Source of the DNA: Palsa-1400 sp036501625
GTDB lineage: Bacteria; Verrucomicrobiota; Verrucomicrobiia; Limisphaerales; Palsa-1400
DNA: 64,000 nucleotides
Assembly: GCA_036501625.1 (NCBI GenBank)
Contig: DASXZY010000071.1
Span: 1 to 64,000, forward strand
Direction of reading: 5' to 3'
Shown: positions 17,852-26,631 of the stretch, in pieces
Position numbering within the stretch: position 1 is the first letter of the stretch
Layout of the letters: each line of letters begins with the position of its first letter
The notes under the pieces: model-generated
The model's input: only the letters and a program-made list of their open reading frames with translations
What the model was told of the DNA's origin: nothing
The model's database searches: none
Translations under genes and position numbers: made by a program

Positions 17852-18865
17852 GTGAAAGACAAAGGCGCAAAATCTCTTCATTCCCGCCCGCCGCTGGAGC
17901 GGATGCTGCGGATTCATCAGATACTCCAAGCCGGCTCTTTTCCCAATGCCGGCCATCTCGCGAATGAGTTGGAGGTCAGCACAAAATCCATCCATCGCGA
18001 TTTGGATTTTATGCGCGACAGGCTGGAGCTGCCGCTGGCTTACAATGCCGCGCGCCGCGGTTTTCATTACACCCAGGAAGTCGGCAATTTTCCCACGCTG
18101 CAAATCACCGAGGGGGAAATGTTCGCGCTGCTGGTGGCGGAAAAGGCGCTGCAACAATATCGGGGCACAACCTTCGAACGCCCGCTCGTGAGCGCCTTCA
18201 AAAAAATGGCGGCGGCGCTGCCCGACACCGTCTCGCTCAACCTGGCTGAATGGGAACAGACGATCTCCTTTCGCACGCGGGCGGAGCCAATTCTGAACCT
18301 GGCCATCTTTGACGTTTTGTCGAGAGCGACCGGGCGGCGCCAACAATTGCAGTTGACGTATCGCAAGCCCGGCCAGCGCGCGACCGAGTCGCGCGTGGTC
18401 GATCCCTATCATCTGGCGAACATCAATGGCGAATGGTTTCTCTTCGCGTGGTGCCATCTGCGGCAGGATATTCGAACGTTCGTGCCCGCGCGCATCCAGG
18501 CCGCCGCGGCGACTGGCAAGACGTTCGAGCGCCCGCAAAAATTCTCCCTGGAAAAACGGCTGCGCGACAGCTTCGGCGTGCAATCCGGCCAGGGTCATTT
18601 CAAGGTCGTCCTCCAATTCAACGAGTTGGTGGCAGACTATATACGGGAGAAGAAATGGCATGAATCTCAGGCGTTGCGCGAATTGAAGGACGGCGGCCTG
18701 GAGTTGCGCATGACTCTTTCAAGCTTGGCCGAAGTGGAGCGCTGGGTGCTGGGCTGGGCCGGCAACGCGCGCGTTCTCCAACCGCCTGAATTGGCCGCCA
18801 GCGTCGCCAAAGCCGCCCGCCAGATTTTGGAGAATTCTTCCGTGCAACTCGCCAGCCCCGCTTGA
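17852..18865 (+). CDS. WYL-domain transcriptional regulator
   Basis: The roughly 337-residue protein has an N-terminal winged helix-turn-helix (LERMLRIHQILQAG...ELEVSTKSIHRDLDFMRDRL) and a WYL domain in the middle (RQQLQLTYRKPG...VVDPYHLANINGEWFLFAWC). A WCX-like C-terminal region follows, ending in QILEN. In many relatives WYL domains bind nucleic acids or other ligands. GTG 17852 is preferred; a TTG at 17822 gives a longer form that would run through the palindromic repeat. No operon partner is evident. Confidence 0.82.
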   Translation: MKDKGAKSLHSRPPLERMLRIHQILQAGSFPNAGHLANELEVSTKSIHRDLDFMRDRLELPLAYNAARRGFHYTQEVGNFPTLQITEGEMFALLVAEKALQQYRGTTFERPLVSAFKKMAAALPDTVSLNLAEWEQTISFRTRAEPILNLAIFDVLSRATGRRQQLQLTYRKPGQRATESRVVDPYHLANINGEWFLFAWCHLRQDIRTFVPARIQAAAATGKTFERPQKFSLEKRLRDSFGVQSGQGHFKVVLQFNELVADYIREKKWHESQALRELKDGGLELRMTLSSLAEVERWVLGWAGNARVLQPPELAASVAKAARQILENSSVQLASPA

Positions 18866-19056
18866 CATCGCGGCATGTCATGCGAAGGATTGCCTCATGG
18901 CCAAGAGGATATCGAACTTTGGCAAAAACGCGTGGCATTATTCTTGACTCATCGGCATTGGAGCAGGCCAATCTCAGGAAAGGCGGCGCGGCAAACGCCG
19001 GGGTGCATCAAAACTCAGAATTGTGCCGCCGCCTGGGATGACCAAGCCGCCAACTG

Positions 19057-21984
19057 TCAAGGAGATAGCGTGATGGCGCCGGCGTTGGTGCGGGTTAGGA
19101 AATAGCCGCCGCCGGTTGCCGTATCTTGCAGGATGGCGGCGTAGCCGTAGGTGGTGCCGCGGCCGATGCCGTTGCCGAAAGTAATTCTCAGCAAACCGGC
19201 CGCCGGATAGAATATTCCTGTCAACGAATTTGTCGGCGGACTTGAAGCCTTGGCCACGACGCGGTTGGTGATGGAAACCGCAAACATCGGCGCGAAGGAG
19301 CCGTTGGAAATCGCCAGCATGGCGGCGGGAAGATAATCAAGGGGCGGAGTGATCCAGGCGGAACCGGTGATTGACAGGGCGTTCGTAAATCCATTCGTGT
19401 AAATGCCGGAGCGCGCGCGGGGCTTAATCCACGTCAAATTCGTTCCCGCCGCGCCTTTTCCAAGGCTAAGCCATCCCCAGAGCAACCCGGCGCTGCCGTA
19501 GAGATTCTCGTCGCAGACGGGCACGCCGAGCGCGTTTTCCGGAACGATTTGGCTGAAAGTTGAACCGTCCGCCAGCGCGCCGCTCAACGTGACGCTGCCG
19601 AGATGGTTGGTGAGCAACATGTAACCGTCGCCCGGCGGAATCTTGCCGATGGCATTCGTGCTGGGATCGAGCAGGACGGTGTATTCAGCAGAAGGCGATG
19701 GGATTGATTTGCCGGCCTGAAGCGCGGAAACCCACGGGCCGCCATTGGTCCCAGAAACGCTGCCAGTGATTTCCCCGGCGGCCAAATCGAGATTCATTTC
19801 AACCGAGACCGGGCCGCCGCGGGCTGTCGTGCGGTTGACAGTTTTGCTGGCGAAACCGGACACGTTGAACGTGCCGCTGAGGCCGTAAGCCGCGCCGCCC
19901 AGGAGCAGCGTGCCGGTGTAGGTTCCGTTGGAACGAACGATTAGGCTCCTCACCATCCCGGCGGTTTGTTCCGTCACTTCATTGGTGAGGCTGAAAAGGC
20001 CGTTGAACGTCCCGGCCGCGCCGATGAAAGGATTGGGGATGAAATTGGCCGTGATGGACAAGTTGGATTCCATGATGAAATGGAGCGTGCTGCCGCCGCT
20101 GGTGAAGCCGGTGGATGAAGTCCAGTTGGAAAATACGTAATGGTTCGACGGCATGGCGATGAGCGTGTAGCCCTCGCCGACATTCAACATGGCCTTATTG
20201 GTTGGGCGCGCGCCGGGGAAGGCCGCGGAACCGCCGATGGAGCCGGCGCCGTTGGTCATGAGCGCGAATGGCACGGGCACGGCCACGAAAAACTCGCGCG
20301 TCACGAGAGTGGATTCGTTGCTCACGGTGTCCATGCTCTGCACCGTAAAAAAGTTTGTGCCCGGCAGAATGCTGGCATTGGTGACCGACCATTTGCTCGT
20401 TGTTCCGTTGCTGGTGACCACCGCCGTGCCAAAGGTGGCCAAGGGCGAAAGATTAATCCCGGCGTTGACGTTTGTAATCCAAAAGTTGACCAAAGCCACA
20501 TCGCCCTGGGCGGAGGTCGTGCCCGTCACGACAAGCTGGTTGGTGCGCGTCCCAGCCGCAGGGGTTGTGAACGCGATGACGGGCGGAGTCACGTTGAGAA
20601 CCGCGCTGGCGGAAGCGGCGCCGAAGGCATTTGTTACCAGGACCGTGTAAAGGCCGGCATTGGCCAATTGCTCCGGGCCGACAGTCAGGGTGGTGTTGGT
20701 TTCGCCGGGAATGTCGCTGACAACGTTGGTGCCATCGAATTGCCATTGATAACTGAGCGGCTGGCTGCCGCTGGCCGTCACGGAAAATCTCGCCGTGCCG
20801 CCCTTCACCCATTTTTGATTTTGGGGCGGAATGACGATGAAAGGCGGCAGGTCAGTCAATTCATAAACGATTCCGCTGTTGTTCGTGCCGCCCGTGGATG
20901 TTGTGCCAAAAAAATTGCCATCGGGAGTCTCGATGACGCCGGAGTCGGGCAGCGCGCCGCCGGGTCCGCCGCTGAAGGAAAATAGAGTCGCAAGCGAGCC
21001 CCTGGAGTTCATGTGAAAGATGGTGCCCATGCCGAAAACGCCGCCCTCTTCGGTCGTTCCGAACAGAACGCCATGATCGCCGATGAACAACGGAGAATTT
21101 GGGATCGCGCCGTTGGTGAGAGCGAAGGTGGACAGTGTTTGCACATTGCCACTCGGAGACATTTCAAAAATAGTTCCGGCGAAATTGCTGCCTCCATTGG
21201 CGGCGGGGCCAAAGAAAGTGCCATTAGCACTTTCCACCAATGCGCCGGGGAACACGCCGCTCTCGCCCGTGAAGGAGGCCAGAGTGGTCAGCGCGCCGCT
21301 GTAAGTCATTTCAAAGGCCGTGCCGATTCCATTGGAAGCGCCATTCTGAGTCGTGCCAAAAAGTTCGCCGTTGGGGCCTTGCACCAAACCCGAGGCCGGA
21401 TTCGCGCCGCCGCCGCCGCCATCGAATGAAAAGACATTGGACAATATGCCCGCGGCGCTAACCCTGAAAACCGTGCCAAAATTATTGGAGCCGCCGTTGA
21501 AAGTGACGCCATAATGCCATCCATTGGTGCCCAGCAGCAACGGGCCGTTGGGCTTTGAGCCGTTGGTCCCCCTGAAAAACGCGAGTGTTTGGAACGATCC
21601 GTCGCGGTTGAGGCGGAAAACCGTGCCATTGGTCCCGATTCCGCCGCTGGAGGTTGTTCCGTAAAAATTGCCAAGGTGATCCGGCGCCAAAGGGCCCAGC
21701 GGGGCGGAGCCATTGGCGCCTGTAAACCAGATGACTGTCAACAATCCGTTGGTGGCGACTTCGTAAATGCCGCCGGCGCGTTGCGGGCCGCCCGTCGAAG
21801 TGACGCCGAAAAGATTGCCATTGCTGCCCAGAACCAATCCGCCGGACGGCGTCCAGCCGCCCGGAAACGAATCGAGGACGATGAGCCTTCCCTGAGGAGG
21901 GCCGGCGGGGCGGGCGGGCGCGGCCAGGGTGAGGCCGAACATGGCGAAAATTGCGAGAAAAACGGGCGGCAGGCGGTGGCGCAT
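19057..21984 (-). CDS. Large secreted GloVer-repeat protein with Ig-like domains (975 aa)
   Basis: A signal peptide (FLAIFAMFGLTLAAPARPA) is followed by seven tandem repeats of about 50 residues up to residue ~375. Each has the core 'G-x-L-x-x-x-x-x-G-x-x-[FY]-G-x-T-x-x-G-G' and 'G-T-x-F'. Next come an Ig-like domain (PPQNQKWVKGGTARFSV...), a second beta-rich domain, an InlB-like segment (YVFSNWTS...ITANFIP) and a long C-terminal beta region. The repeats are the tandem-repeat type known from Verrucomicrobia and are likely a beta-propeller. A surface or extracellular role is inferred; no enzyme motif is visible. It lies directly 3' of queD (one base apart) and is on the same strand. Confidence 0.8.
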   Translation of the reverse strand: MRHRLPPVFLAIFAMFGLTLAAPARPAGPPQGRLIVLDSFPGGWTPSGGLVLGSNGNLFGVTSTGGPQRAGGIYEVATNGLLTVIWFTGANGSAPLGPLAPDHLGNFYGTTSSGGIGTNGTVFRLNRDGSFQTLAFFRGTNGSKPNGPLLLGTNGWHYGVTFNGGSNNFGTVFRVSAAGILSNVFSFDGGGGGANPASGLVQGPNGELFGTTQNGASNGIGTAFEMTYSGALTTLASFTGESGVFPGALVESANGTFFGPAANGGSNFAGTIFEMSPSGNVQTLSTFALTNGAIPNSPLFIGDHGVLFGTTEEGGVFGMGTIFHMNSRGSLATLFSFSGGPGGALPDSGVIETPDGNFFGTTSTGGTNNSGIVYELTDLPPFIVIPPQNQKWVKGGTARFSVTASGSQPLSYQWQFDGTNVVSDIPGETNTTLTVGPEQLANAGLYTVLVTNAFGAASASAVLNVTPPVIAFTTPAAGTRTNQLVVTGTTSAQGDVALVNFWITNVNAGINLSPLATFGTAVVTSNGTTSKWSVTNASILPGTNFFTVQSMDTVSNESTLVTREFFVAVPVPFALMTNGAGSIGGSAAFPGARPTNKAMLNVGEGYTLIAMPSNHYVFSNWTSSTGFTSGGSTLHFIMESNLSITANFIPNPFIGAAGTFNGLFSLTNEVTEQTAGMVRSLIVRSNGTYTGTLLLGGAAYGLSGTFNVSGFASKTVNRTTARGGPVSVEMNLDLAAGEITGSVSGTNGGPWVSALQAGKSIPSPSAEYTVLLDPSTNAIGKIPPGDGYMLLTNHLGSVTLSGALADGSTFSQIVPENALGVPVCDENLYGSAGLLWGWLSLGKGAAGTNLTWIKPRARSGIYTNGFTNALSITGSAWITPPLDYLPAAMLAISNGSFAPMFAVSITNRVVAKASSPPTNSLTGIFYPAAGLLRITFGNGIGRGTTYGYAAILQDTATGGGYFLTRTNAGAITLSP

Positions 21985-21985
21985 A

Positions 21986-22360
21986 TTACGAATGGGCGAT
22001 GGGCGGCGCGCCGCGGTAAACGCAGCGCGCGGTGCAGGTTTCCGCCACGACGATTTCCGTCAGCAGCGGCAGGCTCGGTTTAAGACGGCCCCAAATCCAC
22101 AGGGCGATGTTTTCGCTGGTGGGATTTTCGAGGCCGGCAATTTCGTTCAAATAAAAATGGTCCAGCTTTTCCCAGATGGGCCGAAAGGCTTCGCCCATTT
22201 CCGCGTAATCCATGACCCAGCCGAGCTTCGGGTCGCATGGGCCTTCGATGGCGACCTCCACCTTGAAGCTGTGGCCGTGCAGGCGGCGGCATTTGTGAGA
22301 TTCCGGCAGCCGCGGCAGCAAATGGGCCGCCTCAAATTGAAATGTCTTCCGCAACTCCAT
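21986..22360 (-). CDS. queD: 6-carboxytetrahydropterin synthase QueD
   Basis: QueD converts dihydroneopterin triphosphate to 6-carboxytetrahydropterin, an early step of queuosine and 7-deazaguanine synthesis. The 124-residue protein shows the zinc ligands H13 (FEAAHLLP), H28 and H30 (CRRLHGHSF) and the catalytic C24. It also has WVMDYAEM, LDHFYLNEI and the ENPTSENIALWIW motif. Length is normal. It is the third gene of a tight luxE-luxC-queD row (gaps of three bases). No other queuosine genes are in the window. Confidence 0.93.
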   Translation of the reverse strand: MELRKTFQFEAAHLLPRLPESHKCRRLHGHSFKVEVAIEGPCDPKLGWVMDYAEMGEAFRPIWEKLDHFYLNEIAGLENPTSENIALWIWGRLKPSLPLLTEIVVAETCTARCVYRGAPPIAHS

Positions 22361-22363
22361 GAG

Positions 22364-23722
22364 TTACTCTTTTTCCCAATCCACCCACGTCACCAAATCG
22401 CCCAAGGGCGGCCGGCCGTCATGATGCCAGCCCAGCGGAGGCTGCTGCATCCGGCCCAGCGGACAAATCCGCTTCGCGCCCCAGCGCGCCAGGCGCCGGG
22501 CCATCTCGGGCCATTGCGCGGGCGGGCAGCCAAGGCCGACGGTGGATGTTTTGTCGCTGACCGATTCAGCCCCTTGCAACGCCTGCTCCAATCCTGGGGC
22601 TAATTTGACATATATGAACCGGTTTTGACAGGAAATTTGAAAATGCGGATCGTTTTCCAAAATGACCGTCCAAGCCGTCGATTCGTGGCTGGTCCACATT
22701 TTCGTATCGGGAGAATGCGCGGCGCGCACTTCGTAAATGGCCCGCCGGGCCGCGATGGCCCCCGCGTCGCCCGCGGACAGCGCCCCGCGCGGATGGGTCT
22801 TCTCCAGCGCCTCCAGTTTTTCCGCCAGCAGAACAGCGAATTCCTCCCCCGCCCCGCCGCCGCTTTCCTCCACGTAAATAACATGCGGCGAGAGGCAGCC
22901 GCGCTGGTTCCAGGCCGTTATGTCCGCCGCCGCGCGTTCGGCCATGCCCCGCGCGTCCTCCAGAGCTTCGCCTGTGATATAGGCAAAGCTGACTTTCGAA
23001 CCGCGGCCGATGAATCGCGCCCGGAGCGGCGTTTTCGCACGAATGGCGGCGAGAGTTTCATCGCTGCCAGTGGCGGCGACGCAATCGGATTCCGCCAGCA
23101 ACGCCGCTTCCAATTTCTCCGCGCCGCCCTTCCATGCGGCAACTTCCAGGCAGGCGCCCAATTTGCGGTCCGCTTCATAGATCGAATGCGCGAACATCCT
23201 CGGCACGAAAGCCTGGCCGGAGGCGCATTTGACGAATTGGGCCGAGCGAAGGAGCAGTCCGAGCGTCATCTCCATCAAGGCCGGAATGGGAACGTTGCCG
23301 GGGGCGAAGTGCGCCAGCAATACCGGCCCCATTGCCATGACTGAGCGTTTGGAAAAGCCATCGCTTTCGGAGGGTGAAAAGCCATCCAGCCGCCGCTCGC
23401 CGCCCAATTCCTGGCGCAGCAACGATTCCAGGTTCTGCGTTGTAAGTTGGCCGAAAAACTGGTCCAACCCCGCCGCCAGCACCTTTTCCGAAAAGCCGGT
23501 TTCCAGCGGACTTTGCTGGAGCGCTTCCTGGCGAAATGGGAAATCGGGCGAAAGCCAGTCATGCCCCAGCCGGTCCAAAATGCGGACGAGGCTCTCGGTC
23601 GTCCGGCCTTCGAGGAATTGCCCGCGGTTGCGCTTGAGGGTTTGGCAGGCTTCCGTCACGAGGCCGGCTGTCAATTCGGCTTCGGGCGGCAAATCGGCCA
23701 GGAAATAATTGGGCAAATTCAT
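22364..23722 (-). CDS. luxC: LuxC-like acyl reductase
   Basis: LuxC reduces fatty acyl groups (from acyl-CoA or an acyl-LuxE intermediate) to the aldehyde with NADPH. The 452-residue protein has the family's GPVLLAHFAPGNVPIPALMEM segment, TGSDETLAAIRA, and N-Q-R-G-C-L-S-P-H with the likely catalytic Cys, followed by VIYVEE. The pattern is aldehyde-dehydrogenase-like. It is three bases downstream of a LuxE-like gene and three bases upstream of queD. No luciferase (luxAB) genes are present, so the product is expected to serve lipid or aldehyde metabolism. Confidence 0.85.
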   Translation of the reverse strand: MNLPNYFLADLPPEAELTAGLVTEACQTLKRNRGQFLEGRTTESLVRILDRLGHDWLSPDFPFRQEALQQSPLETGFSEKVLAAGLDQFFGQLTTQNLESLLRQELGGERRLDGFSPSESDGFSKRSVMAMGPVLLAHFAPGNVPIPALMEMTLGLLLRSAQFVKCASGQAFVPRMFAHSIYEADRKLGACLEVAAWKGGAEKLEAALLAESDCVAATGSDETLAAIRAKTPLRARFIGRGSKVSFAYITGEALEDARGMAERAAADITAWNQRGCLSPHVIYVEESGGGAGEEFAVLLAEKLEALEKTHPRGALSAGDAGAIAARRAIYEVRAAHSPDTKMWTSHESTAWTVILENDPHFQISCQNRFIYVKLAPGLEQALQGAESVSDKTSTVGLGCPPAQWPEMARRLARWGAKRICPLGRMQQPPLGWHHDGRPPLGDLVTWVDWEKE

Positions 23723-23725
23723 GCG

Positions 23726-24805
23726 TCACCCCGTCGAGAGAAGGGAACATCCGCGCGGCTCGGCTGCGGCCGCCCGTCCAAGCAACTCGAAACCGCCGAC
23801 GCGCCGGACCGCCAAATCCTCCGTTTGCACTGCCATGACGGAACCGATATTTGCCAGATCGAAGACGCGAAGCAATCCTGTTTCGCCTTCGCCGGCCTGC
23901 GCGCCGGTTTCCGGGGAGATGACGCAAGCGCGCGCCCACGGCGGAAAATGAAACACGCCGGCCATGTCATCGTAAGCCTGGGAGCTTAATTCGCACATGC
24001 CGTACTCGGCCAGAACGCGCGCGGAAGGCAGGCTAAGGAATTTGAAAAGCAGCCGCCGCAATTGCTCCCTGGTCAGCGCGCGGGTGCGGCCTTTGTATCC
24101 GCCGGTTTCCATGACGCTCGAACCTTTGGGCAGCGTCAGGCGGTCGCCCGTCGATTGCAGGAGATCGAGCAACTGGACGAAAGTGAACGCCGTTCCCAGG
24201 ATGCCGAGGGGCGTTTTTTGATCAACGGCTTGGGACAACGCGGAGAGAGTTTGCGGAACATCAAGGCTCCAGGAGCCATCCGCTTCAACACGCCCCGTGA
24301 ACTGGGAATCTTCAAAATGACGGCGCACGGTCGCGAACATGTGAACCAGCGAGGAATGCGGCGCGATTTCCGGCGTAAGAAACAGGAGCTTCATGCCCGC
24401 GGGCCGCGCGTCAAAAAAATGGCGCTGAAACCAGAGCATCACGGAGTCCTCATAAACGGCCAGCGATTCGGCATTGTGAAAATGCCGGCTTGGCACGTGG
24501 CCTATTGTGCCGCTGGAATGGAACACGCGCACGCGCTCCGCAACGGGAATGCTGGAAACCTCTTGCTCTTTGAACGCGCCGGTGGGCATTGCTGGAATAT
24601 CGCGCCAATGCCGGACCGACTCCACTTTGGCCCCGCGCGCAGCGCATAACGCCTTGTAGATGGGCACGTGTTCGCGTTGAAACGAGAAGATCGCCAGCGC
24701 CAGGCGATTGAATTCCTCCTCTTCGGCCGCCGGATTTTCGGGCGCAAGGCTATGGCTCATGTAGGCGCGCAATTGGGAGGATAATGATGACAGCGGCACA
24801 GTCAT
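23726..24805 (-). CDS. luxE: LuxE-like acyl-protein synthetase
   Basis: LuxE activates a fatty acid with ATP and passes the acyl group to LuxC. The 359-residue protein has the LuxE-type pattern: IPAMPTGAFKEQEV, FHSSGTIGHVPSRH (adenylate binding), a long middle domain, METGGYKGRTRALT, and AEYGMCELSSQAYD. The C-terminal part carries LLRVFDLANIGSVMAVQTEDLA. Its ATG overlaps the stop of a short upstream frame by four bases (ATGA), and luxC follows three bases later, so LuxE and LuxC are very likely made together. Confidence 0.83.
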   Translation of the reverse strand: MTVPLSSLSSQLRAYMSHSLAPENPAAEEEEFNRLALAIFSFQREHVPIYKALCAARGAKVESVRHWRDIPAMPTGAFKEQEVSSIPVAERVRVFHSSGTIGHVPSRHFHNAESLAVYEDSVMLWFQRHFFDARPAGMKLLFLTPEIAPHSSLVHMFATVRRHFEDSQFTGRVEADGSWSLDVPQTLSALSQAVDQKTPLGILGTAFTFVQLLDLLQSTGDRLTLPKGSSVMETGGYKGRTRALTREQLRRLLFKFLSLPSARVLAEYGMCELSSQAYDDMAGVFHFPPWARACVISPETGAQAGEGETGLLRVFDLANIGSVMAVQTEDLAVRRVGGFELLGRAAAAEPRGCSLLSTG

Positions 24806-24888
24806 TTAAGATACGCTGGATTGGCCCGGTCCGTAAAGTCCGGGTTCGGGTTCGCGGACACTTCGGCATGCGAAGTGTCAGTTTTCAT
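24802..24888 (-). CDS. Short 28-codon frame coupled to luxE
   Basis: An ATG at 24888 opens a 28-codon frame whose TGA overlaps the luxE ATG (ATGA). The predicted peptide begins MKTDTSHAEVSANPNPDF and ends NPAYLK; it is hydrophilic and has no family match I know. The frame contains the perfect palindrome at 24857-24879, which encodes DTSHAEVS. It could be a leader peptide, a real small protein, or an untranslated leader containing a chance ORF. No strong Shine-Dalgarno is seen before its ATG. Confidence 0.35.
   Translation of the reverse strand: MKTDTSHAEVSANPNPDFTDRANPAYLK
24857..24879. promoter_or_regulatory. Perfect 9-bp palindrome upstream of luxE
   Basis: GACACTTCG (24857-24865) and CGAAGTGTC (24871-24879) form an exact inverted repeat around the 5-base spacer GCATG. 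It lies 52-74 bases upstream of the luxE ATG, a position suitable for an operator or an RNA hairpin. No T-run follows on either strand, so a terminator is unlikely. Confidence 0.5.
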
Positions 24889-25210
24889 GCGAGCGTGGCA
24901 CTTTATCACAGTTATCAGGCAAAAAGAGGCAGGACGGCCATGTTTGCCGAAAAATGCCGTTATCTACCTTGTTTCGACTTGTTTTTCCGTGAATTGCTTT
25001 AATCCGTGTTTGTTTTCTAAAAAAATTTTGAAAAATCCTCCAAAACGCCGAAAAGAACACGCGCCGGAACGCGACACAGCCTGACAATACCCTCTTTTAG
25101 TGGTAATGCAAGCAATATGATTTTGAGGAAACGCCAGAAATTGAGCCTGTCTGAAAATCTCAAACACAGTGGCTTGACATGCTACGCCGCCCGGCCCGCA
25201 CAATACGGGA
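24889..25210. other. 322-bp intergenic region between luxE leader and the Rpn-type gene
   Basis: This divergent intergenic stretch is AT-richer than its surroundings, with A/T runs around 25015-25045. A TTGACA at 25174-25179 followed, after 19 bases, by CACAAT may be the promoter of the Rpn-type gene. I see no convincing gene, tRNA or strong terminator. Confidence 0.5.
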
Positions 25211-26197
25211 ATGATCGATCATGACCGGCTGTTCAAGGAGTTGTTGACCCAGTTTTTCGTGGATTTCGTGGAGCTTTTTCTGCCCGATTTATCCAGTTAC
25301 TTTGACAAATCAGCGCCCTTGGTCTTTCTGGACAAAGAGATATTCACAGACGTAACGCGTGGCGAGCGGCATGAGGCCGATTTAATCGTCCGCGCCCGTT
25401 TTCGCGAGCAGGAGTCGTTCTTTCTGGTTCACCTTGAACATCAAGCCCAGGCGCAGAAAGAATTCGGCCGCCGCATGTTCAGGTATTTCGCCCGGCTTCA
25501 CGAGAAACACGACCTGCCGATTTACCCGATCGTGCTGTTCTCGCATGATTCCCGTGTGCCGGAACCGGATCATTACGAGGTCAGATTTCCTGACATGGCG
25601 GTGATGAAATTCGATTACCGGGTCATTCAACTGGGACTGATGAAGTGGCGAGACTACATGCGGCGACCGAATCCGGTCGCCAGCGCACTGATGGCCAAAA
25701 TGGGGATGACGGCGGAAGAGCGACCGCGGGTCAAGCTGGAGTGCTTGCGGCTGCTGGCGACCTTGAAACTCGATCCCGCCAAGATGCGTCTGATCTCCGG
25801 CTTTGTGGACAGTTACCTTCGGTTGACGGCGCGAGAGTTGTTGATTTTCCGGCAGGAGGCTGATACTTTAGAGCCGAAAGAAAAAGTTACCATGATGGAG
25901 CTAACCACAAGCTGGAAAGAAGAAGGAATCGCCGAGGGTTTGGAACGTGGCTTGGAACGCGGACGCCAAGAGGGGCGCCAGGAGGGGCGGCAAGAAGGAC
26001 GCCAGGAGGCAAGCCAGCAGGTTGTCTTGCGTTTGATGCGGCACCATTGGGGGGAATTGCCCGCGAATCTGGTGGCGCAATTGACGGTTTTGTCTTTCGA
26101 CGATGCCCAAAATCTGGCCGAGGCGCTGGGGGATTTCACCTCGCTGGCCGACGTCGAAAAATGGCTGGCGGACAACAAAACGCCGCCGAAACCCTGA
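25211..26197 (+). CDS. Rpn/YhgA-type PD-(D/E)XK nuclease with C-terminal DUF4351
   Basis: The N-terminal ~180 residues match the Rpn (recombination-promoting nuclease, 'transposase YhgA-like') family. They start MIDHDRLFKELLTQFF, have HEADLIVRARF with a candidate active-site Asp, and FFLVHLEHQAQ with the acidic/Gln pair. A helical region follows. A run of four GRQE-like repeats at about residues 250-266 forms a charged linker. The C-terminal segment (LMRHHWGELPANLV...DAQNLAEALGDFTSLADVEKWL) resembles DUF4351. Rpn proteins cut DNA and promote RecA-independent recombination in E. coli; here that is inference. A TTGACA box lies 32 bases upstream. Confidence 0.8.
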   Translation: MIDHDRLFKELLTQFFVDFVELFLPDLSSYFDKSAPLVFLDKEIFTDVTRGERHEADLIVRARFREQESFFLVHLEHQAQAQKEFGRRMFRYFARLHEKHDLPIYPIVLFSHDSRVPEPDHYEVRFPDMAVMKFDYRVIQLGLMKWRDYMRRPNPVASALMAKMGMTAEERPRVKLECLRLLATLKLDPAKMRLISGFVDSYLRLTARELLIFRQEADTLEPKEKVTMMELTTSWKEEGIAEGLERGLERGRQEGRQEGRQEGRQEASQQVVLRLMRHHWGELPANLVAQLTVLSFDDAQNLAEALGDFTSLADVEKWLADNKTPPKP

Positions 26198-26234
26198 CTT
26201 TCTCGGTTCCTAAATCCGCCATCCGGCTCCGACC

Positions 26235-26624
26235 ATGCTTAAGCACGGCATCCTCAATCCGGCCTTGGCCTCCCTGCTCTGCCGATTTCGCCATACCAAT
26301 TGGCTGGTAATCGCGGACCGCGGATTCCCGTTTTGGCCGCAATTGGACACAGTCGATGTGAGCCTTACCGACGACATTCCCACAGTGCGCCAGGTTTTGG
26401 CGGCGTTGCGTGGCGGTTGGGACATCGGCGCGGCGCTGATGGCCAGGGAATTTAAGCGCGAGAATGGCGTCGAGGTGCAACGGGAATACGCGGAGTTGCT
26501 GCCAGAGGCGCGTATTGAATTTCTGGCCCACTCTGAATTCAAAAAGCGCGTGCCGGGCGCCATCGGCCTTATTCGCACCGGGGATACGACCCAGTACGGA
26601 AATATTTTGCTTCAATCGGGTTAA
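26235..26624 (+). CDS. RbsD/FucU-family sugar mutarotase-like protein
   Basis: The 129-residue protein has the RbsD pattern: MLKHGILNPALASLLCRFRHTNWLVIADRGFPF, with the catalytic His in KHG and Asp in ADRGFP. It continues with a conserved V-D-V-S-L-T-D-D and ends with the Tyr-containing YGNILLQSG. RbsD-like proteins interconvert pyranose forms of ribose or similar sugars. No ribose transporter or kinase is nearby, so the sugar is unknown. It is convergent with kamA (seven bases between stops). Confidence 0.82.
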   Translation: MLKHGILNPALASLLCRFRHTNWLVIADRGFPFWPQLDTVDVSLTDDIPTVRQVLAALRGGWDIGAALMAREFKRENGVEVQREYAELLPEARIEFLAHSEFKKRVPGAIGLIRTGDTTQYGNILLQSG

Positions 26625-26631
26625 GCGATTT

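Noticed and set aside
18875..19105. A 76-codon frame between the WYL regulator and the large repeat protein
   Set aside because: It has no similarity, no convincing start, and overlaps the end of the repeat-protein gene; probably non-coding.
22364..24805. A bioluminescence operon
   Set aside because: LuxC and LuxE homologues are present, but luxA, luxB and luxD are missing, so light production is not supported.
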